7,062 nucleotides of DNA from Kiritimatiellia bacterium (GTDB lineage: Bacteria; Verrucomicrobiota; Kiritimatiellia; RFP12; UBA1067), in contig JAFNRY010000271.1 in NCBI GenBank assembly GCA_017385345.1, positions 1-7,062 on the forward strand, given 5' to 3'. Both the position numbers and the translations under genes were made by a program. Numbering within the stretch: position 1 is the first letter of the stretch; each line of letters starts with the position of its first letter. Under the pieces are notes generated by a model. It was not told the origin of the DNA, searched no databases, and worked only from the letters and a program-made list of their open reading frames with translations. Below are positions 1 through 5,623 of the stretch, in pieces.

Positions 1-492
1 ATACGTGTATGTTCCGGGAAGCCCGGCGTCTAGACTTTTCCAACAGGTGACGAAACGACTGTACGGCTCGACTTCGATAGTTCGTGGCCCTTCCTCGCAC
101 ACTATGCATCTGGCGATTTCATCGCTGGCGAAGTCGCCGGAGAAAGCCTCGGGAAGCGCATCGATGCCTTCGGCCACTATGTCGCCGTTGACAAGATAGA
201 ACGGCTCGCCGCCGAGCCATTCGCGCAGCGGATTCAAAGCGCCACCGGTACCGAGGATCTCAGGCTCGGAACTCGCCACGCAACCATTCCTGGCGCACCA
301 CTCCTCGATCTTCTCGCGCAAATGGTGGCAGTTGACCGCAATCTCCTCTACGCCCCAGCCGCGCAGCATCGCCGCCACGCGCGAGAGCATGCTCTCGCCC
401 CAGACCGGCATCAACGGCTTTGGAGTCGCTGCGTCCAGCGGCCGGAGCCTCGTCCCGAGTCCCGCCGCAAGAATTATCGCTTTCCTCGCCAT
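1..492 (-). CDS. Sugar-nucleotide nucleotidyltransferase (MurU-like), 3'-truncated by the window edge
   Basis: This gene encodes a nucleotidyltransferase of the NDP-sugar pyrophosphorylase superfamily, which joins a sugar 1-phosphate to an NTP and releases pyrophosphate in the cytoplasm. The 164 visible residues show the N-terminal nucleotide-binding signature GLGTRLRPL at 11-19, followed by PKPLMPV at 24-30. NCHHL at 54-58, LGTGGAL at 80-86 and the metal-binding VNGD at 101-104 follow in the expected order and spacing. NHHL-type and GTGGAL motifs are typical of the MurU / N-acetylmuramate-1-phosphate uridylyltransferase branch and related single-domain enzymes. The substrate cannot be fixed without the C-terminal half, which lies beyond position 1. 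The ATG start at 490-492 places the signature at the extreme N-terminus, as is usual for the family. It begins 27 nt after the stop of the membrane-protein gene at 520-1329, so the two are probably cotranscribed. Family assignment is firm; MurU function is inference. Confidence 0.9.
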   Translation of the reverse strand, partial: MARKAIILAAGLGTRLRPLDAATPKPLMPVWGESMLSRVAAMLRGWGVEEIAVNCHHLREKIEEWCARNGCVASSEPEILGTGGALNPLREWLGGEPFYLVNGDIVAEGIDALPEAFSGDFASDEIARCIVCEEGPRTIEVEPYSRFVTCWKSLDAGLPGTYTY

Positions 493-519
493 CGCTCCGC
501 CCGTGAAACGCCGTCGGCG

Positions 520-1329
520 CTATCTGTACCGCCTGTGCTGCCTTGGCTGCCTCGTCTTGGGCTCCTCCAAATGCAGGGCGTACCATGCATCGCCAAGCCC
601 GGAGTTGCTGAAATTGGCAGCGCGGTTGTTCGCAAGATGCGCATGATTCGACTTCAACGTCGCGTCGTCGCTGTTGCCGAGCGCATCGGTCAGCACAGAG
701 AAAGCGCCGTTTTCGTCGTTTTTGCGAAGGAGTATCCACGCCATGCAAGCCGCGGGAAGAACGTTCGCGTTGTAGCGGGCGCGACGGACGGACTTCCTGT
801 AGAACTTCTCAATTGCGCCGACGTCTTCGCCTTTCATGTACATGCGGGCCATCTTCATGGCCACAAGCGAAGGATCGGCGAGAATGGCCCTGGGCATCAA
901 TTCATCCACCTTGTCGAAGTTCTTCGCCATCCAATGGAGCTGGAGCTGCGCGGTGGCAGTCTGGCGGGAGACGAGCGGCACCCAAAGCCTGTAGCGCGAA
1001 AGCTTTTCCGTCTCCCGGAGCGCCTTGTCCACGAAAACGCGCATGTCGGCCGCAAGTTCGTCCTGCGCGGCGCGAAGCGAACCCGGCGGCCTGATCTGCC
1101 AGCGCTGCACCTTCTGCTGAATCTGTTTCTGTCCGTCGGCGAGTATCGACTGCACCGCCTGCATGTCGGCCGCCATCCGTTTGCGGAACAGGCGTCCGGC
1201 GAAAAACTGCAACCCGAAAAACGCGACGAACGCGCCCGCGACGCTCCACCCCGCGCCGCAACCGGCTCCAAAGCGCAGAAGCGCGCCGCAGCCGCACGCT
1301 ACCGACACCGATATTACCATCGTCAACAT
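520..1329 (-). CDS. Hypothetical membrane-anchored protein with TPR-like helices
   Basis: I do not recognise a named family for this 269-residue protein. The N-terminus is hydrophobic and rich in Gly and Cys, with a likely membrane segment at about residues 26-45 followed by the basic stretch RLFRKR at 46-51, which should stay in the cytoplasm. Residues from about 52 onward look alpha-helical and rich in Gln, Ala, Lys and Arg. The second half has TPR-like spacing of small and aromatic residues (for example AILADPSLVAMKMARMYMKG), suggesting a tetratricopeptide-like scaffold. The tail is strongly basic (RQPRQHRRYR). The frame stays open to 1800, but I start at ATG 1327-1329 because upstream residues lack protein character and run antisense to the lipoprotein gene. 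ATG 1318-1320 (Met4) is an alternative start. A perfect extended -10 lies directly upstream. It precedes the nucleotidyltransferase gene by 27 nt. Reality of the gene is fairly sure; function is unknown. Confidence 0.75.
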   Translation of the reverse strand: MLTMVISVSVACGCGALLRFGAGCGAGWSVAGAFVAFFGLQFFAGRLFRKRMAADMQAVQSILADGQKQIQQKVQRWQIRPPGSLRAAQDELAADMRVFVDKALRETEKLSRYRLWVPLVSRQTATAQLQLHWMAKNFDKVDELMPRAILADPSLVAMKMARMYMKGEDVGAIEKFYRKSVRRARYNANVLPAACMAWILLRKNDENGAFSVLTDALGNSDDATLKSNHAHLANNRAANFSNSGLGDAWYALHLEEPKTRQPRQHRRYR

Positions 1330-1336
1330 GTCTTGT

Positions 1337-1345
1337 ATTATACCA
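1337..1345 (-). promoter_or_regulatory. Extended -10 promoter for the membrane-protein gene
   Basis: On the minus strand the sequence reads TGGTATAAT, a perfect extended -10 (TGn plus TATAAT). No convincing -35 hexamer is found 16-18 bp upstream, which is acceptable for extended -10 promoters. Normal spacing puts the transcription start near 1329-1331, at or beside the A of the ATG at 1327-1329. No Shine-Dalgarno sequence fits between them. The element is seen directly; its use as a promoter is inferred. Confidence 0.6.
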
Positions 1346-1382
1346 CATGGCATCCCCGTGCGTAGCGACATATCATCTCGAT

Positions 1383-1410
1383 TTGACACGGTTTCCGCCA
1401 TTTTGATAAC
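1383..1410 (+). promoter_or_regulatory. Sigma70-type promoter for the lipoprotein gene
   Basis: A perfect -35 hexamer TTGACA at 1383-1388 is followed, after a 16-bp spacer, by GATAAC at 1405-1410, which matches 4 of 6 positions of TATAAT. This would start transcription near 1417, giving a leader of about 33 nt to the ATG at 1450 or about 51 nt to the GTG at 1468. It lies in the divergent gap and faces away from the extended -10 promoter at 1337-1345. The -35 match is strong and the -10 is mediocre. Confidence 0.5.
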
Positions 1411-1420
1411 ATGCACCGCA

Positions 1421-1448
1421 ATTGTTGAAAACGAACAGTCCAAACAAT
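1421..1448. repeat. Small inverted repeat, possible operator or leader hairpin
   Basis: ATTGTT at 1421-1426 is mirrored by AACAAT at 1443-1448 with 16 bp between the arms. The arm centres are about 22 bp apart, roughly two helical turns. It lies just downstream of the predicted lipoprotein transcription start. It could bind a dimeric regulator or form a weak leader hairpin. Six-base arms in AT-rich sequence can arise by chance, so confidence is low. Confidence 0.2.
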
Positions 1449-1467
1449 CATGAAAGGCAAAGAAGAA

Positions 1468-2253
1468 GTGAATACATCCAAAACTCTGGCAGTCCTCGTA
1501 GCAACGGCCATTCTCGCGCTCGCCGGATGCAAATCCACCCTTACATCCTGGCTGCGCGCCGATCCGGTTCCGCTGACAGACTTTCTCCCGCACCATGAAA
1601 AGATCCGCCGCATGGACGATTCCTGCCCGTTCCACTACTACTGGGCCGATCTCGACGCTCTCATGGCGGCCGGCCTCAAACACATCTATATTGCGCCAGT
1701 GGAGACAAAATATCTTCAGAAAGGCAGCGCCTGGGACGAGCTGGCGAAGAACATAACGACCGCCGAAGACGACCTGAAGGATCTGGCCGAGTTCGCGCAC
1801 AAAGCGTATTACAAAGCATTCAAGTCGCAGGAGAAAGCCATCGGCGTGACCGTCATCGACAACCCCGACACGCCTGACACGCTCGTTGTGGAATCCGCAA
1901 TCGTCGCCTTCGCACCGACGAAATCGACGATTTACGCGGCCGGAATGGTCGGCGACTTCTTCGTGCCGTGCCTCGGGCTGGTTGCGGACGCGATTTCATC
2001 CGGAACCATCGCCGTCGAGACCCGTGCGCGCCTCGGCAAGGACGGCCCGATAGTCGCAGTGCTGGCCGACACCGAGAACGATCCGAACGCGCTCGTCTCG
2101 TTTGCGAAACTCTCATGGACGACGCCTGCGAAAATCAACATCAAACGCATCGCGATGCAGACCGCCAGCAGTTGCACGGTGGACAAGATGGAAGATCTCG
2201 ACAGGGGCTATCCCATCGAATTCATATCCACATTTTCGGACGCCGATCTTTAA
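1468..2253 (+). CDS. DUF3313-like lipoprotein
   Basis: This encodes a lipid-anchored cell-envelope protein of unknown function. From the GTG at 1468 the product is 261 residues. It starts with Lys5, a hydrophobic run at 6-18 and a lipobox LAGC at 18-21, so Cys21 should be the lipidated first residue. Lys follows rather than Asp, which by the E. coli rule favours the outer membrane. The mature part resembles DUF3313 lipoproteins: an early TDFLPHHEKI segment, an IYIAPVET strand, then VVESAIVAFAPTK and a Gly/Ala-rich stretch in the middle. The family call rests on pattern memory. An in-frame ATG at 1450 adds MKGKEE, but it has no ribosome binding site and puts acidic residues in the signal n-region. 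The GTG has AAAGG at 1453-1457, 10 nt upstream. The gene stands alone, divergent from the membrane-protein gene and convergent with the phosphoesterase gene. Confidence 0.85.
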   Translation: MNTSKTLAVLVATAILALAGCKSTLTSWLRADPVPLTDFLPHHEKIRRMDDSCPFHYYWADLDALMAAGLKHIYIAPVETKYLQKGSAWDELAKNITTAEDDLKDLAEFAHKAYYKAFKSQEKAIGVTVIDNPDTPDTLVVESAIVAFAPTKSTIYAAGMVGDFFVPCLGLVADAISSGTIAVETRARLGKDGPIVAVLADTENDPNALVSFAKLSWTTPAKINIKRIAMQTASSCTVDKMEDLDRGYPIEFISTFSDADL

Positions 2254-2288
2254 AACAATCCAGCCAAACCTAATAAGGCAACGGATCG

Positions 2289-2370
2289 TTCCGGCGGCAA
2301 TGCCGCACGGCTAAGGCGACATCGCTGCACACGGTAGCGATGTCGATGCGTACGGCAGAAGCCGCTGGAG
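2289..2370. terminator. Long imperfect hairpin between convergent genes, candidate bidirectional terminator
   Basis: Three nested stem segments can be paired by eye. The outer arms are 2291-2298 with 2361-2368 (one G-U pair), extendable by two weaker pairs to 2289 and 2370. The middle arms are 2301-2309 with 2349-2357 (one mismatch). The inner arms are 2317-2326 with 2336-2345, ten perfect pairs around a 9-nt loop. Internal loops are 2 nt against 3 nt and 7 nt against 3 nt. The structure fills most of the gap between the lipoprotein stop (2251-2253) and the phosphoesterase stop (2372-2374). No T-tract follows on either strand, so it is not a classical intrinsic terminator. It could still stop or insulate transcription from both sides, stabilise 3' ends, or be a dispersed palindromic repeat. 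The structure is well supported; the role is inferred. Confidence 0.5.
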
Positions 2371-2371
2371 G

Positions 2372-3601
2372 CTACTCCTTCTCCTTGTCCAAAGTAAAAC
2401 GCGGATCGAACGCCTCTATGTCCGGACGGGATCCGCCGGGCATGGAATAAATGGAGAATCTCGCCGACGCCGCCCGCGCCGCCTCTCGCGGAATCGACCG
2501 GGACGTCGCGCTTTTTCTGGGCCTTTTCATCTCCGTCCAAACTACGGCTCCGGTCGGATCCAGATACTCGATGTAAAGCATGGCGGGGGCGGACCCCCGG
2601 CGCAACTTCAGCCCGGGATTCACATATCTGTCGGCCGGACCGCGTTTCGTTTCCACCGGGGGAAACACTTCTTCGCCGACGCCCGGCGGCGCCTCGCCGG
2701 CCATGATTCCGCGCGCAGCGGAGGGGAGGCGGTCTTCGTCCCGTTCAAGAGACGCCGTCTCTCTGAGATTTACCACCACCGAGGCGGCAAGCGCAGCCCC
2801 TGCAAGCGCCACTGCCGCCAGCGCGTAACGCGATACGCGCGCCCTGCCATTCGCCTTCCAGCGGACGCCTCCGCCTTTGCCATCGTCCGGCGCACCGGCG
2901 CCGGACGCGGCGCCTCCGGTCCCCCGCTGCAGAATGGAGCCGATTCTGAACGGCAGCTCTCGGAAAAACACCGACCTCGCAGCCGTGTCGTACACCACAT
3001 ATGTAGAAACGCACCTGCCGCCCTCCTCGCGCGGATATCCGAGCGACCCGGGATTCACAATATACCGCACGCCCGTCTCGAGCACGAAATCCTGCGGTTT
3101 GTCGCGATGCACCGTGCCGGATGCGCCGACGTGGAATATGCAGGGGATGTGAGTATGCCCGACGAAAAGAAGCGGAGCGTCGGTCGCCGCGAAGTTCGCC
3201 TCCGCGGCACTTTCGCCGTCCACGTACCTGAACTCGCGCGGAGCCGTGAAATCGCCGTGCGCGCCAGCCGCCTCTCCGAACCTGCAAACGTACGGAAGAG
3301 ACCCTAAATAATCCAAGGCGTCCTTCGAAAGCGCCGCGCGGTGGCGCAACGCCGCCTCTCGCGCCACATCTATGAACGTGGAGGCGTCGAAGCGCCCCGA
3401 CACCGCGTCGTCGTGGTTTCCGGCTATCAAGACCGAACAATGCCGCCGCACCGCGTCAAGCGTCTCCGCAGGCAACGGACCGTATCCGACCACGTCCCCG
3501 AGGCACGCTATCTCGTCAACGCCGAGCCGCCCGGCATCGGACAGCATTGTGCGAAAGGCATCGAGGTTCGCATGGAGATCTGATACGACCGCGATCTTCA
3601 C
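2372..3601 (-). CDS. Metallophosphoesterase fused to a TM anchor and a C-terminal domain
   Basis: The 409-residue product begins with a calcineurin-like phosphoesterase domain of the compact YfcE/MJ0936 type, which hydrolyses phosphoesters with a two-metal centre. All expected motifs are present: DLH at 8-10, GDVVGYG at 35-41, GNHDD at 61-65, the HG pair at 115-116, GHTH at 148-151 and the NPGSLGYPR loop at 183-191. The domain ends near residue 222. A Gly/Ala-rich linker (about 226-252) leads to a basic stretch and one hydrophobic helix at about 258-279, then about 130 further residues with some beta character. Stand-alone relatives usually end near 160-250 residues, so the tail is an addition. 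Topology suggests a cytoplasmic enzyme and an outward-facing tail. The GTG start overlaps the dehydrogenase stop as GTGA (3598-3601), implying translational coupling. The frame is open as far as 4027, but upstream residues are antisense-frame noise. The substrate is unknown. Confidence 0.88.
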   Translation of the reverse strand: MKIAVVSDLHANLDAFRTMLSDAGRLGVDEIACLGDVVGYGPLPAETLDAVRRHCSVLIAGNHDDAVSGRFDASTFIDVAREAALRHRAALSKDALDYLGSLPYVCRFGEAAGAHGDFTAPREFRYVDGESAAEANFAATDAPLLFVGHTHIPCIFHVGASGTVHRDKPQDFVLETGVRYIVNPGSLGYPREEGGRCVSTYVVYDTAARSVFFRELPFRIGSILQRGTGGAASGAGAPDDGKGGGVRWKANGRARVSRYALAAVALAGAALAASVVVNLRETASLERDEDRLPSAARGIMAGEAPPGVGEEVFPPVETKRGPADRYVNPGLKLRRGSAPAMLYIEYLDPTGAVVWTEMKRPRKSATSRSIPREAARAASARFSIYSMPGGSRPDIEAFDPRFTLDKEKE

Positions 3602-4347
3602 CGCCGCACCGCCTTTCCAGGGAGCCACCCGCCTATGAAGGACGACAAACGCCATGGAAGCGCTCCGTACAGCCATGCCGCGAATCGCATCGGCCACGGG
3701 AAAGAGACTACTCCCCTGTCGCGATCGACTCCGCGAAGAATACGGCGCGCGGCCTCCTCCGCCTCCATGAAAAACGGCATGGGGCAAGTATTGGCGTCGG
3801 TTATCCGCGAACGCACGAATCCCGGACAGACCGCGACAACCGAAATACCGTCGGCGCGCAACATCCCGCGCAACGCAAGCGCCCACGTCTTCACAAACGA
3901 CTTCGACGCGGAATACGACGGACATTTCGCAAGCGGTCCGTACCCGGCCAGGGACGACAAGACGACTATTTTCCCGCGCCGGCGCGGACGCATCAGCCTG
4001 ATTGCGCAAAGGACCGTATCGATGCATCCCGAAATATTCACGTCGAACGTGCGCCGCACGTTTTCCTCGGTCTCTTCTCCCGTGGAAACCCCGGCGTTCG
4101 CCACCACCATGTCGAGCGGCGCAAGCTCATCGGACGAAACCATCCATTTTTCAAGAGCGCCCCTGTCTCTTACGTCGATTTGCGTGCAAGTGCAGCAACC
4201 GCGAGAGACGGCATCGCACTCGGCGGCGACCTGGGCAAGACCGGCGATATTGCGCGCGCAAACGAAAAGCCTGTCCCCGCGTTTGGCGCATTCGAGCGCC
4301 AAAGCCCTGCCGATTCCCGAACTGGCACCTGTTATCAGAACATTCAC
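3598..4347 (-). CDS. Classical short-chain dehydrogenase/reductase
   Basis: This is an NAD(P)(H)-dependent oxidoreductase of the classical SDR family, 249 residues, the usual length. The Rossmann motif TGASSGIG lies at 6-13, right after the first strand. NAG is at 84-86, Asn104 sits in the DVN motif, and the catalytic set is Ser132, Tyr145 and Lys149 (YSASK). Arg32 after the second strand (CARN) favours NADP(H) over NAD(H). The C-terminal stretch contains FPWPMRFAAWLYGALPW, a hydrophobic, aromatic tail seen in SDRs that handle lipids or sit on membranes. That reading is inference and the substrate is unknown. I start at GTG 4345-4347 because GGAAGGA lies 9 nt upstream and the product then begins MNVLITG. 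TTG codons further out overlap or abut that site. The gene follows the U32 gene by 22 nt, and its TGA overlaps the GTG of the phosphoesterase. Confidence 0.93.
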   Translation of the reverse strand: MNVLITGASSGIGRALALECAKRGDRLFVCARNIAGLAQVAAECDAVSRGCCTCTQIDVRDRGALEKWMVSSDELAPLDMVVANAGVSTGEETEENVRRTFDVNISGCIDTVLCAIRLMRPRRRGKIVVLSSLAGYGPLAKCPSYSASKSFVKTWALALRGMLRADGISVVAVCPGFVRSRITDANTCPMPFFMEAEEAARRILRGVDRDRGVVSFPWPMRFAAWLYGALPWRLSSFIGGWLPGKAVRR

Positions 4348-4356
4348 GGTCAACAA

Positions 4357-4363
4357 TCCTTCC
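4357..4363 (-). promoter_or_regulatory. Ribosome binding site that fixes the dehydrogenase start
   Basis: The minus strand reads GGAAGGA here, 9 nt before the GTG at 4345-4347. This is one of the better Shine-Dalgarno matches in the window. It rules against the in-frame TTG codons at 4354-4356 and 4351-4353, which lie directly against or within a few bases of it. Confidence 0.6.
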
Positions 4364-4369
4364 GCCCCG

Positions 4370-5620
4370 TCAGGGGGACTGGCGGGAAACCTGTTCCACG
4401 AAAAACACCTTGTCCCCGCGCCTGCAGCGTGGCGTCTTCAACGTGACCCATGTTCCCCGCAACGCCGTCTCCACCGGTTCTTCGTCCCGCCTCATGTCTT
4501 CTGCGCGAAACTCGGCCACCCCGGTCGTGGCGCCGTGTATTTGAAGCTCGTCGCCTCGCGAAACGGCATGGTTCTCTATCTTGATCTGGGCGATTCCAGA
4601 CTTGGCGAAATAGTCCATCACGACGCCGACGTGCCTCTTCACGGATGTCGCGAGCGAATTTTCGCTGTCCGCGAACTGGCTCTCCCCCGGCCTGCCGTAG
4701 TAGAGGCCGGGAGAGAACTCCCTGTGGAACACGCTTTCGAGATCCTTGCGCAACGTGGCGGCGAGTTCCGGCGTGTACGTTCCGGCGGCGACGGCATCCA
4801 CCGCTTTTCTGTACGCCCTCGTACAAACCATGACATAGTTGGCGTTGCGCGCACGGCCCTCGATCTTGAAACTCGCTATTCCAGCCTCGACAAGCTTGTC
4901 CACGAAACCGATGGAACACAAATCCTTGGCGGAAAGAATCGTGTGCGCGCCGACCTCGAACGCGGTATTGGACTCGTGCACCGGACGACCCTGCCCGTCG
5001 GAATAGAGATCCACCGCCTGTATGCGGAACTTGCGTCTGCACGGCTGGCGGCACTCTCCGCGGCACGCCGACGCTCCGAACGCGTCGTGGCTCATCAGAC
5101 AACGTCCGGATACGGCGACGCATTGCGCCCCGTGGACGAAACACTCTATCTCGGCGCCGGTAGCCTCCGCTATCGATTTCACCTCGGCAAACGTGCATTC
5201 GCGGGCGAGCACCACGCGCTCCGCGCCGCATGAAAGCAGAAAGCGCACGGCTGCGGAATTGGAAAGCGACATCTGCGTCGATACGTGGAAAGGCACTCCG
5301 TGCCTGTGGCACAGTTCGATCACTCCCCAGTCGGAGACAACCAAAGCGTCGACATACCCTTTCGCGGCGCGGACGATTTCCTCGAAAAGCGCCGTCTCCC
5401 CTTCGAACATTATCGAATTGAGCGTCAAATAGGCCTTTACGCCGGCGGCGCGGCAGCGGGCGGAAATCTCCGGCAGGTCCGCCATGCGGAAATTGACGCC
5501 GCTACCGGAACGCATATTGAACTTTTCAAGTCCGAAATACACTGCGTCGGCGCCGGCGTCAATCCCGGCCTGTAGGCAGACGAAGTCGCCGGCCGGGGAG
5601 AGTATCTCTGGCTTGCGCAT
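4370..5620 (-). CDS. Peptidase U32 family protein (TrhP/RlhA-type RNA hydroxylation factor)
   Basis: The 416-residue product belongs to the U32 family. It opens with EILSPAGD at 5-12, then YFGLEKFNMR at 28-37. The U32 signature region runs from Glu159 to Ser177 with the pattern E-x-F-x2-G-A-x-C-x4-G-x-C-x-M-S; one position normally filled by Leu, Ile or Val is Gln166. Cys167 and Cys174, with further cysteines at 186, 190 and 194, resemble the cysteine set that binds an Fe-S cluster in this family. Despite the peptidase name, characterised members TrhP (YegQ) and RlhA hydroxylate tRNA U34 and 23S rRNA using prephenate-derived chemistry. The length is close to TrhP and lacks the longer RlhA C-terminal region, so tRNA modification is the best guess. 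The ATG lies 3 nt after the stop of the transglutaminase-like gene, which implies coupled translation. Family is firm; RNA target is inferred. Confidence 0.92.
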   Translation of the reverse strand: MRKPEILSPAGDFVCLQAGIDAGADAVYFGLEKFNMRSGSGVNFRMADLPEISARCRAAGVKAYLTLNSIMFEGETALFEEIVRAAKGYVDALVVSDWGVIELCHRHGVPFHVSTQMSLSNSAAVRFLLSCGAERVVLARECTFAEVKSIAEATGAEIECFVHGAQCVAVSGRCLMSHDAFGASACRGECRQPCRRKFRIQAVDLYSDGQGRPVHESNTAFEVGAHTILSAKDLCSIGFVDKLVEAGIASFKIEGRARNANYVMVCTRAYRKAVDAVAAGTYTPELAATLRKDLESVFHREFSPGLYYGRPGESQFADSENSLATSVKRHVGVVMDYFAKSGIAQIKIENHAVSRGDELQIHGATTGVAEFRAEDMRRDEEPVETALRGTWVTLKTPRCRRGDKVFFVEQVSRQSP

Positions 5621-5623
5621 TCG

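Noticed and set aside
322..1365. Long plus-strand open frame of 347 codons opposite the membrane-protein and nucleotidyltransferase genes
   Set aside because: It spans two minus-strand genes, has low-complexity Arg/His/Ala/Pro-rich composition typical of antisense frames in GC-rich DNA, and shows no motif.
1330..1800. N-terminal extension of the hypothetical membrane protein
   Set aside because: It would cross the divergent promoters and run antisense through a convincing lipoprotein signal peptide. Its composition changes abruptly before the Met at 1329.
2281..2371. Integron attC site or other recombination site
   Set aside because: The hairpin size is suggestive, but I could not find the conserved RYYYAAC/GTTRRRY boxes at its ends, and the flanking genes are not a cassette array.
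2336..2371. Classical rho-independent terminator
   Set aside because: Neither strand carries a run of T residues after the stem, so only a non-classical terminator or insulator role is suggested.
3602..4027. N-terminal extension of the phosphoesterase into the dehydrogenase gene
   Set aside because: The extension has no protein character and covers the dehydrogenase in another frame. The phosphoesterase fold starts directly at the GTG at 3599-3601 (KIAVVSDLH).
3635..5233. Plus-strand open frame of 532 codons
   Set aside because: It is the antisense shadow of the dehydrogenase and U32 genes, both of which have clear family motifs on the minus strand.
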